Shown: piece after piece, positions 16,807 through 24,479 of the stretch | Position numbering within the stretch: position 1 is the first letter of the stretch | How the letters are laid out: each line of letters begins with the position of its first letter | Assembly (NCBI GenBank): GCA_958415665.1 | Contig: CATYZK010000006.1 | Location: 18,352 to 82,351, forward strand | DNA length: 64,000 nt | Direction: 5' to 3' | Source of the DNA: an uncultured Collinsella sp. | Lineage (GTDB): Bacteria > Actinomycetota > Coriobacteriia > Coriobacteriales > Coriobacteriaceae | Program-made: the position numbers and the translations under genes | The notes under the pieces: model-generated | The model's input: only the letters and a program-made list of their open reading frames with translations | What the model was told of the DNA's origin: nothing | Database searches by the model: none

Positions 16807-18021
16807 CTAGCAAGTCGGATACTCGCCCTCCCAGACGATGCGACGGTACTGATCCGGATCGGTGTCGCCCTCGGTGGAGAAGCAGAGCACGGAGCTCGTC
16901 TTGTCCAGGCCGATGAGCTCCTTGAGCTCGGCGTACTCGGGATCGAGCATGAGGGTCTCGACCAGGCCGGTGGTCACAGCGCCGGACTCGCCGGAGATGA
17001 CGCGCGGATCGCCCTTCTCGGGAGCGCCCAGGGTGCGCATGCCGCGAGCGGTAACCCAGTCGGGGCAAGACACGAAGGCGGTGGTGTGGTTGCGCAGGAT
17101 ATCCCAGCCCAGGATGTTGGGCTCGCCGCAGCACAGGCCAGCCATGATGGAGGGCATGTCGCCGTCCACGATGCGCGGATCGCCGTCGCCGGCGGCAGCG
17201 CCCTTGTACAGGCAGGCGGCAGGAGCGCACTCGACCACAACGAAGGTAGGCGGGTTATCGGGATACAGGTTGGTGAAGTAGCCCACCACGGCGCCGGCAA
17301 GCGAACCCACGCCAGCCTGGACAAAGACGTGCGTCGGGCGATTGATGGCCATCTCGCGCAGCTGCTCGGCAGCCTCGGAAGCCATGGTGCCGTAGCCCTC
17401 CATGATCCAGGACGGAATCTTCTCGTAGCCCTCCCAGGCGGTGTCCTGGACGATGACGCCGCGCTCGCAGGCGTCGGCCTCGGCGGCGGCCATGCGCACG
17501 CACTCGTCGTAGTTGACCTCTTCGATGGTCACCGTGGCGCCCTCGGCGGCGATGTTATCAAAGCGGGGCTTGGTGGAACCCTTGGGCATGTGCACGACGG
17601 CCTTCTGGCCCAGCTTGTTGGCAGCCCATGCCACGCCGCGGCCATGGTTGCCGTCGGTGGCGGTAAAGAAGGTAGCCTGGCCAAAGTCCTCGGCCAGCTG
17701 ATCGGAGGTCAGGTAATCGAAGGTGCAGTCGGCAACGTCCTTGCCGGTCTCGTCGGCAATGTAGTTGGCCATGGCAAACGAACCGCCCAGAACCTTAAAG
17801 GCGTTGAGGCCAAAGCGATAGCTCTCGTCCTTAACGCACAGGTTGGACAGGCCCAGACGCGCGGCCTGGCCGTCCAGGCGGGCAAGCGGAGTGACGGTGT
17901 ACTGGGGGAACGACTGGTGGAAGGCGCGGGCCTTCTTCACGTGGTCGAGGCTCATGATTCCCAAGTGCTTGTCATCGCTCTTGGGCATCGTGTTGCTCGC
18001 CCACTGGATCTTATCGGCCAT
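16807..18021 (-). CDS. dpaL: diaminopropionate ammonia-lyase
   Basis: DpaL (YgeX) is a PLP enzyme that converts 2,3-diaminopropionate to pyruvate and two ammonia. The 404-residue protein has the Schiff-base lysine K76 in LNAFKVLGGSFA, the substrate loop ATDGNHGRGVAWAA near residue 160, and a glycine-rich phosphate site (QAGVGSLAGAVVGY). Length is close to the E. coli enzyme. It reads toward ygeY and ygeW, and its products feed central metabolism at the end of purine breakdown. The upstream gap holds two AACAAA-N3-TTTGTT palindromes shared with a divergent regulator gene. Confidence 0.95.
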   Translation of the reverse strand: MADKIQWASNTMPKSDDKHLGIMSLDHVKKARAFHQSFPQYTVTPLARLDGQAARLGLSNLCVKDESYRFGLNAFKVLGGSFAMANYIADETGKDVADCTFDYLTSDQLAEDFGQATFFTATDGNHGRGVAWAANKLGQKAVVHMPKGSTKPRFDNIAAEGATVTIEEVNYDECVRMAAAEADACERGVIVQDTAWEGYEKIPSWIMEGYGTMASEAAEQLREMAINRPTHVFVQAGVGSLAGAVVGYFTNLYPDNPPTFVVVECAPAACLYKGAAAGDGDPRIVDGDMPSIMAGLCCGEPNILGWDILRNHTTAFVSCPDWVTARGMRTLGAPEKGDPRVISGESGAVTTGLVETLMLDPEYAELKELIGLDKTSSVLCFSTEGDTDPDQYRRIVWEGEYPTC

Positions 18022-18113
18022 ACGGTGAACTCCTTAAGTCCTCTCTTGCCGGCCCCCGCATACGCGTTTCAGCTCATTCCCATTCATGCGGCTGAACTTT
18101 TATGTGGATGCCA

Positions 18114-18179
18114 AACAAAAAGTTTGTTAGCAATGTTCTATCACACTTTTCGATTGGAAAACCTAACAAATTGTTTGTT
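18114..18179. promoter_or_regulatory. twin operator candidates AACAAA-N3-TTTGTT
   Basis: Two perfect 15-base inverted repeats lie at 18114-18128 (N3 = AAG) and 18165-18179 (N3 = TTG). Their centres are 51 bases apart, about five helical turns. They sit between the divergent dpaL and YheO-type regulator genes. This is what a cooperatively binding dimeric regulator would need; the neighbouring regulator is the natural candidate. Confidence 0.6.
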
Positions 18180-18298
18180 GCCGTAATCGGTACCTTTTCG
18201 CCGCCGAACGGTCACATAATGCAGCGACACTTTCGTTATTTGCGAACAAGTGGGGTTTATGGCAAAGTGTGCCCAAACTAATTTTTAGGAAGGCACCC

Positions 18299-18997
18299 AT
18301 GACCCCCGCACAGATTGAGTTTTATAAGCGTCTCGCACACGGTTTGGCGCTGCAATTTGGCCCCAACTGCGAAGTTGTCGTCCACGACCTGGAGACCGAG
18401 GACGTGGACCACTCCATCGTGGTGATCGAAAACGGCCACGTAAGCGGGCGCAAGCTGGGCGATGGCCCCAGTCATATTGTGTTTGAGTCCATGCACGAGG
18501 GTGCCACCGACGTACGCGACCGCGAGCCGTACCTCACCAAAACCACCGACGGCAAGCTGCTCAAGTCCTCGACCATCTTTATCCGCAACGACGAGGGCAA
18601 GCCCGTCGGCATTTTGGGCATTAACTTTGACATCACGCTTATGAAGGCTTTTGAGCGCTCGCTCGACGCTTTCACCGGCACCGGCGGCACGGGCTACACC
18701 GAGCCCGAGCCCATTACCAAAAACATCGGCGACCTGCTCGAGGATCTGCTGCGCGAGTGCGAGCAATATGTAGGCAAGCCCGCGGCGCTCATGACCAAAG
18801 ACGAGCGCATTCGCGCCATTGGCTACCTCGACCGTCGCGGCGCCTTCCTCATTTCCAAGTCGAGCGAACGCGCCTGCGAGTTCTTTGGCATCTCCAAGTA
18901 CAGCTTCTATAGCTACCTCAATGAGGCAGCCCGCCCACACCCCTACCCTTTTGGGTGTGAGTTCTGGAATGCACGAATCCGAGACTCGGCTGCATAG
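18299..18997 (+). CDS. YheO-like PAS/HTH transcriptional regulator 1
   Basis: From the ATG at 18299 (AGGAAGG upstream) the product is 232 residues. Residues about 8-115 match the YheO-type PAS domain (CEVVVHDLETEDVDHSIVVI, then IFIRNDEGKPVGILGINFDI). Residues about 160-215 are the C-terminal HTH (IGYLDRRGAFLISKSSERAC, EFFGISKYSFYSYL). The last ~20 residues are proline/aromatic-rich and are encoded by a small hairpin (CACACCC...GGGTGTG, 18936-18959). The original stop may therefore have been lost. It is divergent from dpaL and probably controls that operon in response to a purine or purine product. Confidence 0.85.
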   Translation: MTPAQIEFYKRLAHGLALQFGPNCEVVVHDLETEDVDHSIVVIENGHVSGRKLGDGPSHIVFESMHEGATDVRDREPYLTKTTDGKLLKSSTIFIRNDEGKPVGILGINFDITLMKAFERSLDAFTGTGGTGYTEPEPITKNIGDLLEDLLRECEQYVGKPAALMTKDERIRAIGYLDRRGAFLISKSSERACEFFGISKYSFYSYLNEAARPHPYPFGCEFWNARIRDSAA

Positions 18998-19046
18998 CAA
19001 GTTCCATATAATCGATGGGATAAGCATTTCGAAAGGGTGGAACAGA

Positions 19047-20033
19047 ATGGCGTTGAGCAAGGCATCGTGCACCGGTCGCGGAGTGACTCCGGCAATTGGT
19101 GGACATGTGCACCACATGTTCGATGGAGACGAAGACGATCTGTTTTCGCTGAGCCTTGATGACGTGATGAGTGACCGCCCTTGGACTGCCGACGAACTCA
19201 TGGGCGGCGGCGCTCGCCCGTCGAGCCCCGATCCCTCGCTCGCGCCGAAACCCGCAGCGGCACCTGTGCAATCGCCTGTTTCGGCACCCGTGGCCGCACC
19301 GACGTCCACGCCTGCTCCGACGCCCATGCCCGCTCCCCGCCCCGCAACCGACCCGTCAGAGACGGCGGCATTTCTCGCTGCGGCGACGCGGGGCAAATCG
19401 GCCGATAGCACCGTTATGTACAGTGCCCAGCAGCTGCCTATTCCTGCGGCACGCAAGCCGCCCGTCATGAGGCTCGACGACCCCGCAGGCCATCAGGTCG
19501 CCTACGATTCTTGGGCTGCAGCCGATCTGGACGAGACCTCTACCGGTATGCCGGCGCTCGACGTTCCGGTTAACCCTCTGTATGCTGCCGATACAAGTGC
19601 CGTGGCATATGATGACGGTGCAGCATATTCCGATAATTCCGATGGCTATGCCGGTACCGGTCGTATCGAGACCGAGGATTACGGCGCCGCATCGAGCGAT
19701 TACGTCGACGACCCATACGCTGCCACGCCTGCACCGGAATATGATCCGGAAGCTGTGTCCGCGCCGGCGTACACAAAAAGCACGGGCGAAGAGCGCTTCG
19801 CCGATTATTACGCCGAGGAAAAGGCGCTGCGTTTCTCGGAATTTCCGCAGGCAGTCAAGGTTGCCTTTATCGCCATTGTCATTGCCCTGCTCGGCGTCAT
19901 TGCGTTTGAGGGATTCCGTCTGTTCTCCGGCCCCACCCAAGCGGAGTCGGAGACCCAGCAAAAAGAGAACGATGACGAGTACCTGGACATCAACACCCTC
20001 AAGGGCGACCCCAACGACGGAGACGACGAGTAG
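19047..20033 (+). CDS. hypothetical single-pass membrane protein with Pro/Ala-rich region
   Basis: I do not recognise this 328-residue protein. The start chosen is the ATG at 19047 preceded by AAAGGGTGG. Residues 1-55 are acidic (FDGDEDDLFSLSLDDVMSDR). Residues about 56-105 are a low-complexity Pro/Ala linker. Residues 150-245 are rich in Asp, Tyr and Ala. A single hydrophobic segment spans about 270-292 (VAFIAIVIALLGVIAFEGF). The short C-tail is very acidic (NDDEYLDIN, GDPNDGDDE). There is no signal peptide, so the N-terminal region is probably cytoplasmic. It may be an envelope or division-associated protein. A short CAGCAC/GTGCTG hairpin follows at about 20070. Confidence 0.75.
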   Translation: MALSKASCTGRGVTPAIGGHVHHMFDGDEDDLFSLSLDDVMSDRPWTADELMGGGARPSSPDPSLAPKPAAAPVQSPVSAPVAAPTSTPAPTPMPAPRPATDPSETAAFLAAATRGKSADSTVMYSAQQLPIPAARKPPVMRLDDPAGHQVAYDSWAAADLDETSTGMPALDVPVNPLYAADTSAVAYDDGAAYSDNSDGYAGTGRIETEDYGAASSDYVDDPYAATPAPEYDPEAVSAPAYTKSTGEERFADYYAEEKALRFSEFPQAVKVAFIAIVIALLGVIAFEGFRLFSGPTQAESETQQKENDDEYLDINTLKGDPNDGDDE

Positions 20034-20399
20034 CGAGAGCTGAAGGCGGCCGCAGGATCCCGCATCCAGCACCGGCTTCTAAGTGCTGTCTTGTTATCCA
20101 GCTACACTTTTCCGAAGTTTTAAGGTGCCTATCTTCGACACTTTTCCGTACTTTTACACGGCTGATTTCAACACTTTTCCGGATGAAGGCCGAATAATCA
20201 CTTGGGAAACCAACGCCATCCGCGCGTCATTTCGCGGATGGCGCTTGATTTCTATCCGTACACGTTGATAGACTCCATCGTGCCTGCAAGGAGCGGGCGC
20301 GTTTTATCCAGAGTCGGGGTAGAGAGTTGGCTCCACGATCCCGACGCCAACCGGCCAAGAGGCACGGTGGCCCTGCCAACATCGATGAAAGGAGTCCGT
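20034..20399. other. 366-base gap with three 11-base direct repeats
   Basis: No gene is supported here. The 11-mer ACACTTTTCCG occurs at 20104-20114, 20138-20148 and 20171-20181, spaced 34 and 33 bases. It lies upstream of the 140-residue orphan gene and could be a regulator-binding array. Confidence 0.5.
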
Positions 20400-20822
20400 A
20401 TGGACAATTTCTCCGTGCGCAGCGAGCGCAACTTCCACAACCTGGTCGTCAAACCGAATCACATGCATCTTCTGGACAAGCCGAACGGCTACGCCTCGGC
20501 CATGGTCAAGAGCAGCCTCTCCCACCAGATGCGCTTTACGGTACAGAAGCTCGAGGAAAAGCTCTGTGCTGCTGGCAATCCGCATGTACTGCAGATTAAG
20601 CTGTTCGGAGACGACTCGCGTGAGCCGTCTAGCTGGAAGCTCTTTGCCGACGGCGCGTGCGTTGCGGACGGATCCGGCGCCTTTGCCCGCGAGTGCTTCT
20701 GCGAGGGAGCTGAGGTGTTCCTGGAACTGTGCCGCGACGCCGTACGCACGGCCAAGCTGCGCCAGTGGAGTCAGAGGGAGTACGAGCTGCTGAGTGTGGC
20801 CCGCGGGATTGCGGGGGCGTAG
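20400..20822 (+). CDS. hypothetical protein, 140 residues
   Basis: I do not recognise this protein. The ATG at 20400 has a clear GAAAGGAG ribosome site. The sequence is mixed alpha/beta in character, with no signal peptide or membrane segment. Motifs seen are KPNHMHLLDKPNGYASAMVK near residue 18, LQIKLFGDDSREPSSWKLFA near 64, and a cysteine pair in ARECFCEGAEVFLELC. A longer in-frame stretch upstream lacks a ribosome site. It stands alone, with a terminator of the opposite strand 170 bases beyond it. Confidence 0.65.
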   Translation: MDNFSVRSERNFHNLVVKPNHMHLLDKPNGYASAMVKSSLSHQMRFTVQKLEEKLCAAGNPHVLQIKLFGDDSREPSSWKLFADGACVADGSGAFARECFCEGAEVFLELCRDAVRTAKLRQWSQREYELLSVARGIAGA

Positions 20823-20994
20823 ACGAACGCAAGATGCATCATGATGACGTGCAGTCATCGCACGCCACCCCTCAAATCCCACGATGTCAAAAGACTGACA
20901 CTTGTGTATGCCTTTGACAGTCCGAAAGCGCTAGCGAAGTTTATTGATGCCGCGGCTAGATACGCAGCAGTAAAGAGATGTTGAATACAAAAAG

Positions 20995-21031
20995 AGGCCT
21001 CCCATCTCTAACACAACCAGAAATGGGAGGC
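20995..21031 (-). terminator. intrinsic terminator after the DUF4230 pair
   Basis: AGGCCTCCCAT (20995-21005) pairs with ATGGGAGGCC (21022-21031). On the minus strand the stem is followed by TCTTTTTG. It lies 47 bases after the stop of the 21078-21662 gene. Confidence 0.85.
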
Positions 21032-21077
21032 CCTTCATATCCGAAGCCCCTCTCAAGCAAGGCAATTGTAAGTCAGC

Positions 21078-21662
21078 CTATTCGGCATCCTTAAACTGAA
21101 CTTCGTACTTTTTGCCCGTCCGATCACCAATCTTTGTGACGTACTGGCTCAAGAGAGTTTTAGCTCTTTCACGGGCGCTGCTCATCAATGCTGAATTGCC
21201 CTCGGCACTTTTTATCATTTCATTTTGGGCTTCTTCAAGCGCAGCGGACTGATCAACTGTCGTAATAGGAGTTAGCAGTCCGGTATCACTATAGATATCA
21301 GAAAAGGTGCTCTCGTCGGCTTGGGGCTGACCGAGGACCTGCGCATTAGGGACTGTGATAGTTACGACATTGTTCTCATCCGGCTTACTGACATCTACCT
21401 TGGAGACATCAACGCCCAGTTGCACCGTTCCGTCATACTCGAACCACGCTTTCTTGTATCCCACGTTTATCCCAAACAACATATTGGTGCCGTCGTTATA
21501 GATTTCCGCGACGTTATGGAATCTGCACTCAACGGTAGCAAGCTCGGCAATCTTCGTATAACCCGAAAAATCAGGCTCTTCGTCTTTTCCGGCGCAACCC
21601 GATAACCCAGTAAGTGACAGCGCCGCCACGAGGGCAAAGCATACCAACCATGGTTTACGCAT
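21078..21662 (-). CDS. DUF4230-like lipoprotein
   Basis: From the ATG at 21660-21662 this is a 194-residue protein with a lipoprotein signal peptide (LVCFALVAALSLTGLSGC, lipid cysteine at about 23). The mature part has the beta-rich pattern of DUF4230 (FGINVGYKKAWFEYDGTVQL, then DENNVVTITVPNAQVLG). Function is unknown. It overlaps the upstream DUF4230 gene by 8 bases, so they are translationally coupled. The protein would be anchored on the outer face of the membrane. Family assignment is from pattern only. Confidence 0.75.
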   Translation of the reverse strand: MRKPWLVCFALVAALSLTGLSGCAGKDEEPDFSGYTKIAELATVECRFHNVAEIYNDGTNMLFGINVGYKKAWFEYDGTVQLGVDVSKVDVSKPDENNVVTITVPNAQVLGQPQADESTFSDIYSDTGLLTPITTVDQSAALEEAQNEMIKSAEGNSALMSSARERAKTLLSQYVTKIGDRTGKKYEVQFKDAE

Positions 21663-22395
21663 TGGAGTCAGCCTCCCCCTTGTAATCGGCCAACGGTTTG
21701 AAATCAAGCTTGTACTCACCCTCGATAAGTGGCAACGTCAGCGCCTTTACGGTATCCCGCAAGCTCGTGTCCGCCTGTTTTTTAATCTCTTTTTTATCGA
21801 CTTCGTCTGCGGCATCTTTACGACAAAGTGACAGGACATCTTTCATATCTGCAGTTGCGTTTTCGGGAAGGTAGCCAAACTTACTATTGTCGAGCTGAGG
21901 CTCGCCGACCTGCGCTTTGGGGAGATAGGCGGTAACGACCTTATTCTCTTTGTCAATGCCAAACTGGATGTCGCTCATCGTATACGATGCACGAATATGA
22001 GCCTCGTATTTAACGCGATAGTCCACGCGATCCATCCAGAGGAATCTGCCGTGCTTCTCGACGATGCCGTGGTAGGTGTAATCAACCGTAGAAAGACTGT
22101 CGATATCTACAGCAGACTTAAGATCCGATGTCGTGAGGTACTGAGTTTCGTCGTTATCGAGCATTGAAGGGAGGATGAAGCCGAAAAATCCGACAAGGGC
22201 CACCGCTATGACCACGACCAAAGCGATCTTTACTTTGGTCGACAGCTTTCCAAAAAGCTTGGCAACCTTCTTGCCCCATTTGTCATTCGCCTCGGCCGCT
22301 TCTTTTCGGGATGCTTCCACACACTCATCATGCCTGGAGGTACATTCGGGCTGAATGTCCCTCTCGTGTCTGTTATGTTCCAAAACAAACCTCAC
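21655..22395 (-). CDS. DUF4230-like membrane-anchored protein
   Basis: The 246-residue protein has a charged cytoplasmic N-terminus of about 55 residues, one membrane segment (IALVVVIAVALVGFFGFILP, about 57-76) and an outer DUF4230-type domain (FGIDKENKVVTAYLPKAQVG near residue 143). It resembles its downstream partner and probably arose by duplication with a different anchor. A 24-base palindrome and a tiny divergent membrane peptide lie immediately upstream. The role is unknown; the pair may form an envelope complex. Confidence 0.75.
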   Translation of the reverse strand: MRFVLEHNRHERDIQPECTSRHDECVEASRKEAAEANDKWGKKVAKLFGKLSTKVKIALVVVIAVALVGFFGFILPSMLDNDETQYLTTSDLKSAVDIDSLSTVDYTYHGIVEKHGRFLWMDRVDYRVKYEAHIRASYTMSDIQFGIDKENKVVTAYLPKAQVGEPQLDNSKFGYLPENATADMKDVLSLCRKDAADEVDKKEIKKQADTSLRDTVKALTLPLIEGEYKLDFKPLADYKGEADSNA

Positions 22396-22415
22396 TCATA
22401 CCGTTGAGTAGTAAT

Positions 22416-22439
22416 CTGCTGGTAGAATTCTATCAGCAG
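22416..22439. promoter_or_regulatory. 24-base palindrome in the DUF4230/peptide divergent promoter
   Basis: CTGCTGGTAGAATTCTATCAGCAG is palindromic except for one position pair and is centred on GAATTC. It lies between the divergent starts at 22395 and 22478, where a shared operator would be expected. Confidence 0.5.
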
Positions 22440-22477
22440 TTATTGCACCCATTTCTTCCGGTTCGGTAGGAGGCAAA

Positions 22478-22573
22478 ATGAAGCGGTTGTATGCAGTTTT
22501 GGCAGTTGTGATTGCGTTGATAGCCCTCGTTCTTCTCGCCAGTACCATTGGCATTATCAGCATCAGGCTTTAG
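22478..22573 (+). CDS. 31-residue single-span membrane peptide
   Basis: This short gene has an excellent ribosome site (GTAGGAGGCAAAATG). It encodes a 31-residue peptide with a basic start (MKRLYAV) and then an unbroken hydrophobic span of about 20 residues ending ISIRL. It is divergent from the DUF4230 pair across an 82-base promoter region with a palindrome. It could be a small regulatory membrane protein or a type I-like toxic peptide. No homologue is recalled. Confidence 0.55.
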   Translation: MKRLYAVLAVVIALIALVLLASTIGIISIRL

Positions 22574-23028
22574 CCCGTCATCAAATACCTCGCACCCATC
22601 TCTAATGAATCCAACACTTCAGAATAAACACAGATACACGAGCGCTTGTGCCACATGGAAGCACGGAGAGGCCCGCGTTCCGAACCGCCACAGCTCGGAA
22701 CGCGGGCCTCAGCAGCTAATCTCTTTTCGGATAATCCCAATCCAGTAATCTCCTGATAGCGCCGCTTCAACGTATACGCATCGGGAAGCCTCGAGATCCT
22801 CTGATGAATCAACTCATTAAAATCCGCCAGATTTCCGATTACGACATCGATGCCGCCAGCAGCGTTGAGCAAATCGACGTACGTCATAAAGCGAAACTCG
22901 AACGGAATGCCCTCGATTTCCTTTGTGCATCCATCATGAAAGTCGATCAGTCTCGAAACGTCATGGGCAACGTACGTGACTCTAACGGTCATGTCGTAGG
23001 GTTCCCAACAGAGCGGCATCCTTATCAA
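22570..23028 (-). CDS. hypothetical protein, possibly a gene remnant
   Basis: This open frame encodes up to 152 residues and is not recognised. The first ~95 residues look protein-like (FEFRFMTYVDLLNAAGGIDV, then LIHQRISRLPDAYTLKRRYQ). The last ~55 residues are read through a strong 16-base-stem hairpin (22668-22683 with 22695-22710), which normally marks the end of a gene. The start is uncertain: a TTG at 23028, or ATGs at 23019 or 22992, none with a good ribosome site. It is best treated as the decayed C-terminal part of a former gene. Confidence 0.3.
   Translation of the reverse strand: MIRMPLCWEPYDMTVRVTYVAHDVSRLIDFHDGCTKEIEGIPFEFRFMTYVDLLNAAGGIDVVIGNLADFNELIHQRISRLPDAYTLKRRYQEITGLGLSEKRLAAEARVPSCGGSERGPLRASMWHKRSCICVYSEVLDSLEMGARYLMTG
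22668..22710. terminator. 16-base-stem hairpin, probable terminator
   Basis: GAGGCCCGCGTTCCGA (22668-22683) pairs perfectly with TCGGAACGCGGGCCTC (22695-22710). No clear T-run follows on either strand. It may serve the 31-residue peptide gene (plus strand, stop at 22573) or the remnant on the minus strand. Confidence 0.5.
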
Positions 23029-23351
23029 TGTGGCCTAGGCGGCAGGTAGAAAACTCGTACAAGATCGCCCGAAACGTAAGCAACAAAACACAGCGGAACA
23101 ACCGAACAGTAGGCGCCAAGAGCGAGACGACTACATAACAAAAGACGGGTCCCTCCACATCAGAATAACCCACAACCCCCAACAGCCACGCCCTTGCCGG
23201 GCTGGGTGATTCTGTCACGAGTTAGCGTGCTCCAGCATCACTATCAGGTTCTATATCTTCGTGCGACTCCATCAGGGCGTCTGTTCTCAATTGCACCCGT
23301 CGGCCTGCCAAGCCTTAGAAGATTTAGGGGCCATTAAGTAGGCAGCTTTTT
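23029..23351. other. 323-base gap without a supported gene
   Basis: This lies between the remnant and the helicase gene. Frames on the minus strand are short and broken. I see no repeat or convincing terminator here; it may hold the decayed 5' part of the 22570-23028 frame. Confidence 0.4.
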
Positions 23352-24479
23352 TCATGAAGACCGTCTGTATCCATCCCTAACTGATTTAAATACGGATGCC
23401 TTCATTAAATACACGTCTCCACGGCTTCTGGTAAGGGCAACATACAGCTTATTAATCGTAGCCCTTGGCAACCTCTCGAGTGAGAAGCCATCTTCCGATA
23501 GCCTCTCAAACCCATCCGTAAGAATGACACATGTTGAATTCATGGTGTCGCCCTTTGAATACGACCAATTAACAGAACGAAAAGCATAGTTATCGGAGTT
23601 GTTGTAAACAAGCTTGACTATTCTGTCATCCGACAGAATAGCATCGGGGTTTTCTTCGACCCAGACCACTTTTCCTTTATTTTCTCCCGAAGAATTGATT
23701 TGAATGCCCAACTTCTCGCTGACGAACGAACAGACAGCAGGAGTGCATCTCCGTGATTCGTTTAGCGTTATTTCGTCTGTCTCGAATCCTTCTTTCCTGA
23801 GCTTCTCCAGAAACTCCTGATACCCAATTGCAGTCTTGTCCCTCATAAAGGGCTTTCCGCTGTTGTTTTGGCCAGAAACTGAATGCTGATAATAGTCTCC
23901 GACTAAAGTCACACTATTAAGCACTTTTGAAAGCCTTAATATCAGGTCATAATCATGCTTTCTATAATCCTGAAATTCATCAATGCGGATTTCGTCATAA
24001 AAAAGATTAATGCGCCTTGCAGCCCTAGTGCAAAGCGCAACCTTACCGCACTTCACCTGGAGAGCAAGCTCAGATAATGTCGCACAGTAATACCTTAGGC
24101 CGTTATCAACGTAATGACACAGTTTATCTTTAGCGAAGTACTGTTTATTCGGAATCGCCTTCCCACTACTAGACTTAATACGCTGAGGCGGCGGATCAAT
24201 CATAGTAATCCCTTTACTAACAAACTGGTCGCAGCCAAAATGAGCACCAATACTCGTCTCATAGGGAAGAATGAGGTTGCGGTAGACAAACGAATCGAAG
24301 GTTGAAACAGTTGTTAGCTCAGGTATTGCACCGAATGCGTCAATGAGCTCCCTCTTGATGTTCGACACGTTCTCATGAGTGAAAGCAAGTATCAGGTTTC
24401 TTTTTACTGGGTCGACGGAGTGACATATGTGGTAAGTCTTGCCAGCGCCGGCGACCGCAAGTATCACTCGTTTAGCCAT
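23352..24479 (-). CDS. UvrD-like superfamily 1 helicase, Gabija GajB-like
   Basis: The 375-residue protein carries superfamily 1 helicase motifs in order: Walker A AVAGAGKTYH (residues 8-17), motif Ia-like AFTHENVSNIK, Walker B DEFQDY (167-172), motif III LVGDYYQHS, and motif VI VALTRSRGD (about 347). It is shorter than typical UvrD or GajB, so inserted 1B/2B domains are reduced. Its start overlaps the end of the OLD nuclease gene by 16 bases, implying fixed stoichiometry. OLD/TOPRIM nuclease plus UvrD-like helicase is the layout of Gabija anti-phage systems. AT content is higher than in the flanking core genes, suggesting transfer. Confidence 0.85.
   Translation of the reverse strand: MAKRVILAVAGAGKTYHICHSVDPVKRNLILAFTHENVSNIKRELIDAFGAIPELTTVSTFDSFVYRNLILPYETSIGAHFGCDQFVSKGITMIDPPPQRIKSSSGKAIPNKQYFAKDKLCHYVDNGLRYYCATLSELALQVKCGKVALCTRAARRINLFYDEIRIDEFQDYRKHDYDLILRLSKVLNSVTLVGDYYQHSVSGQNNSGKPFMRDKTAIGYQEFLEKLRKEGFETDEITLNESRRCTPAVCSFVSEKLGIQINSSGENKGKVVWVEENPDAILSDDRIVKLVYNNSDNYAFRSVNWSYSKGDTMNSTCVILTDGFERLSEDGFSLERLPRATINKLYVALTRSRGDVYLMKASVFKSVRDGYRRSS

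Noticed and set aside
22982..23218. A 78-codon hydrophobic frame upstream of the 22.6-23.0 kb remnant
   Set aside because: There is no ribosome site, it overlaps the remnant in another frame, and no family is recognised.
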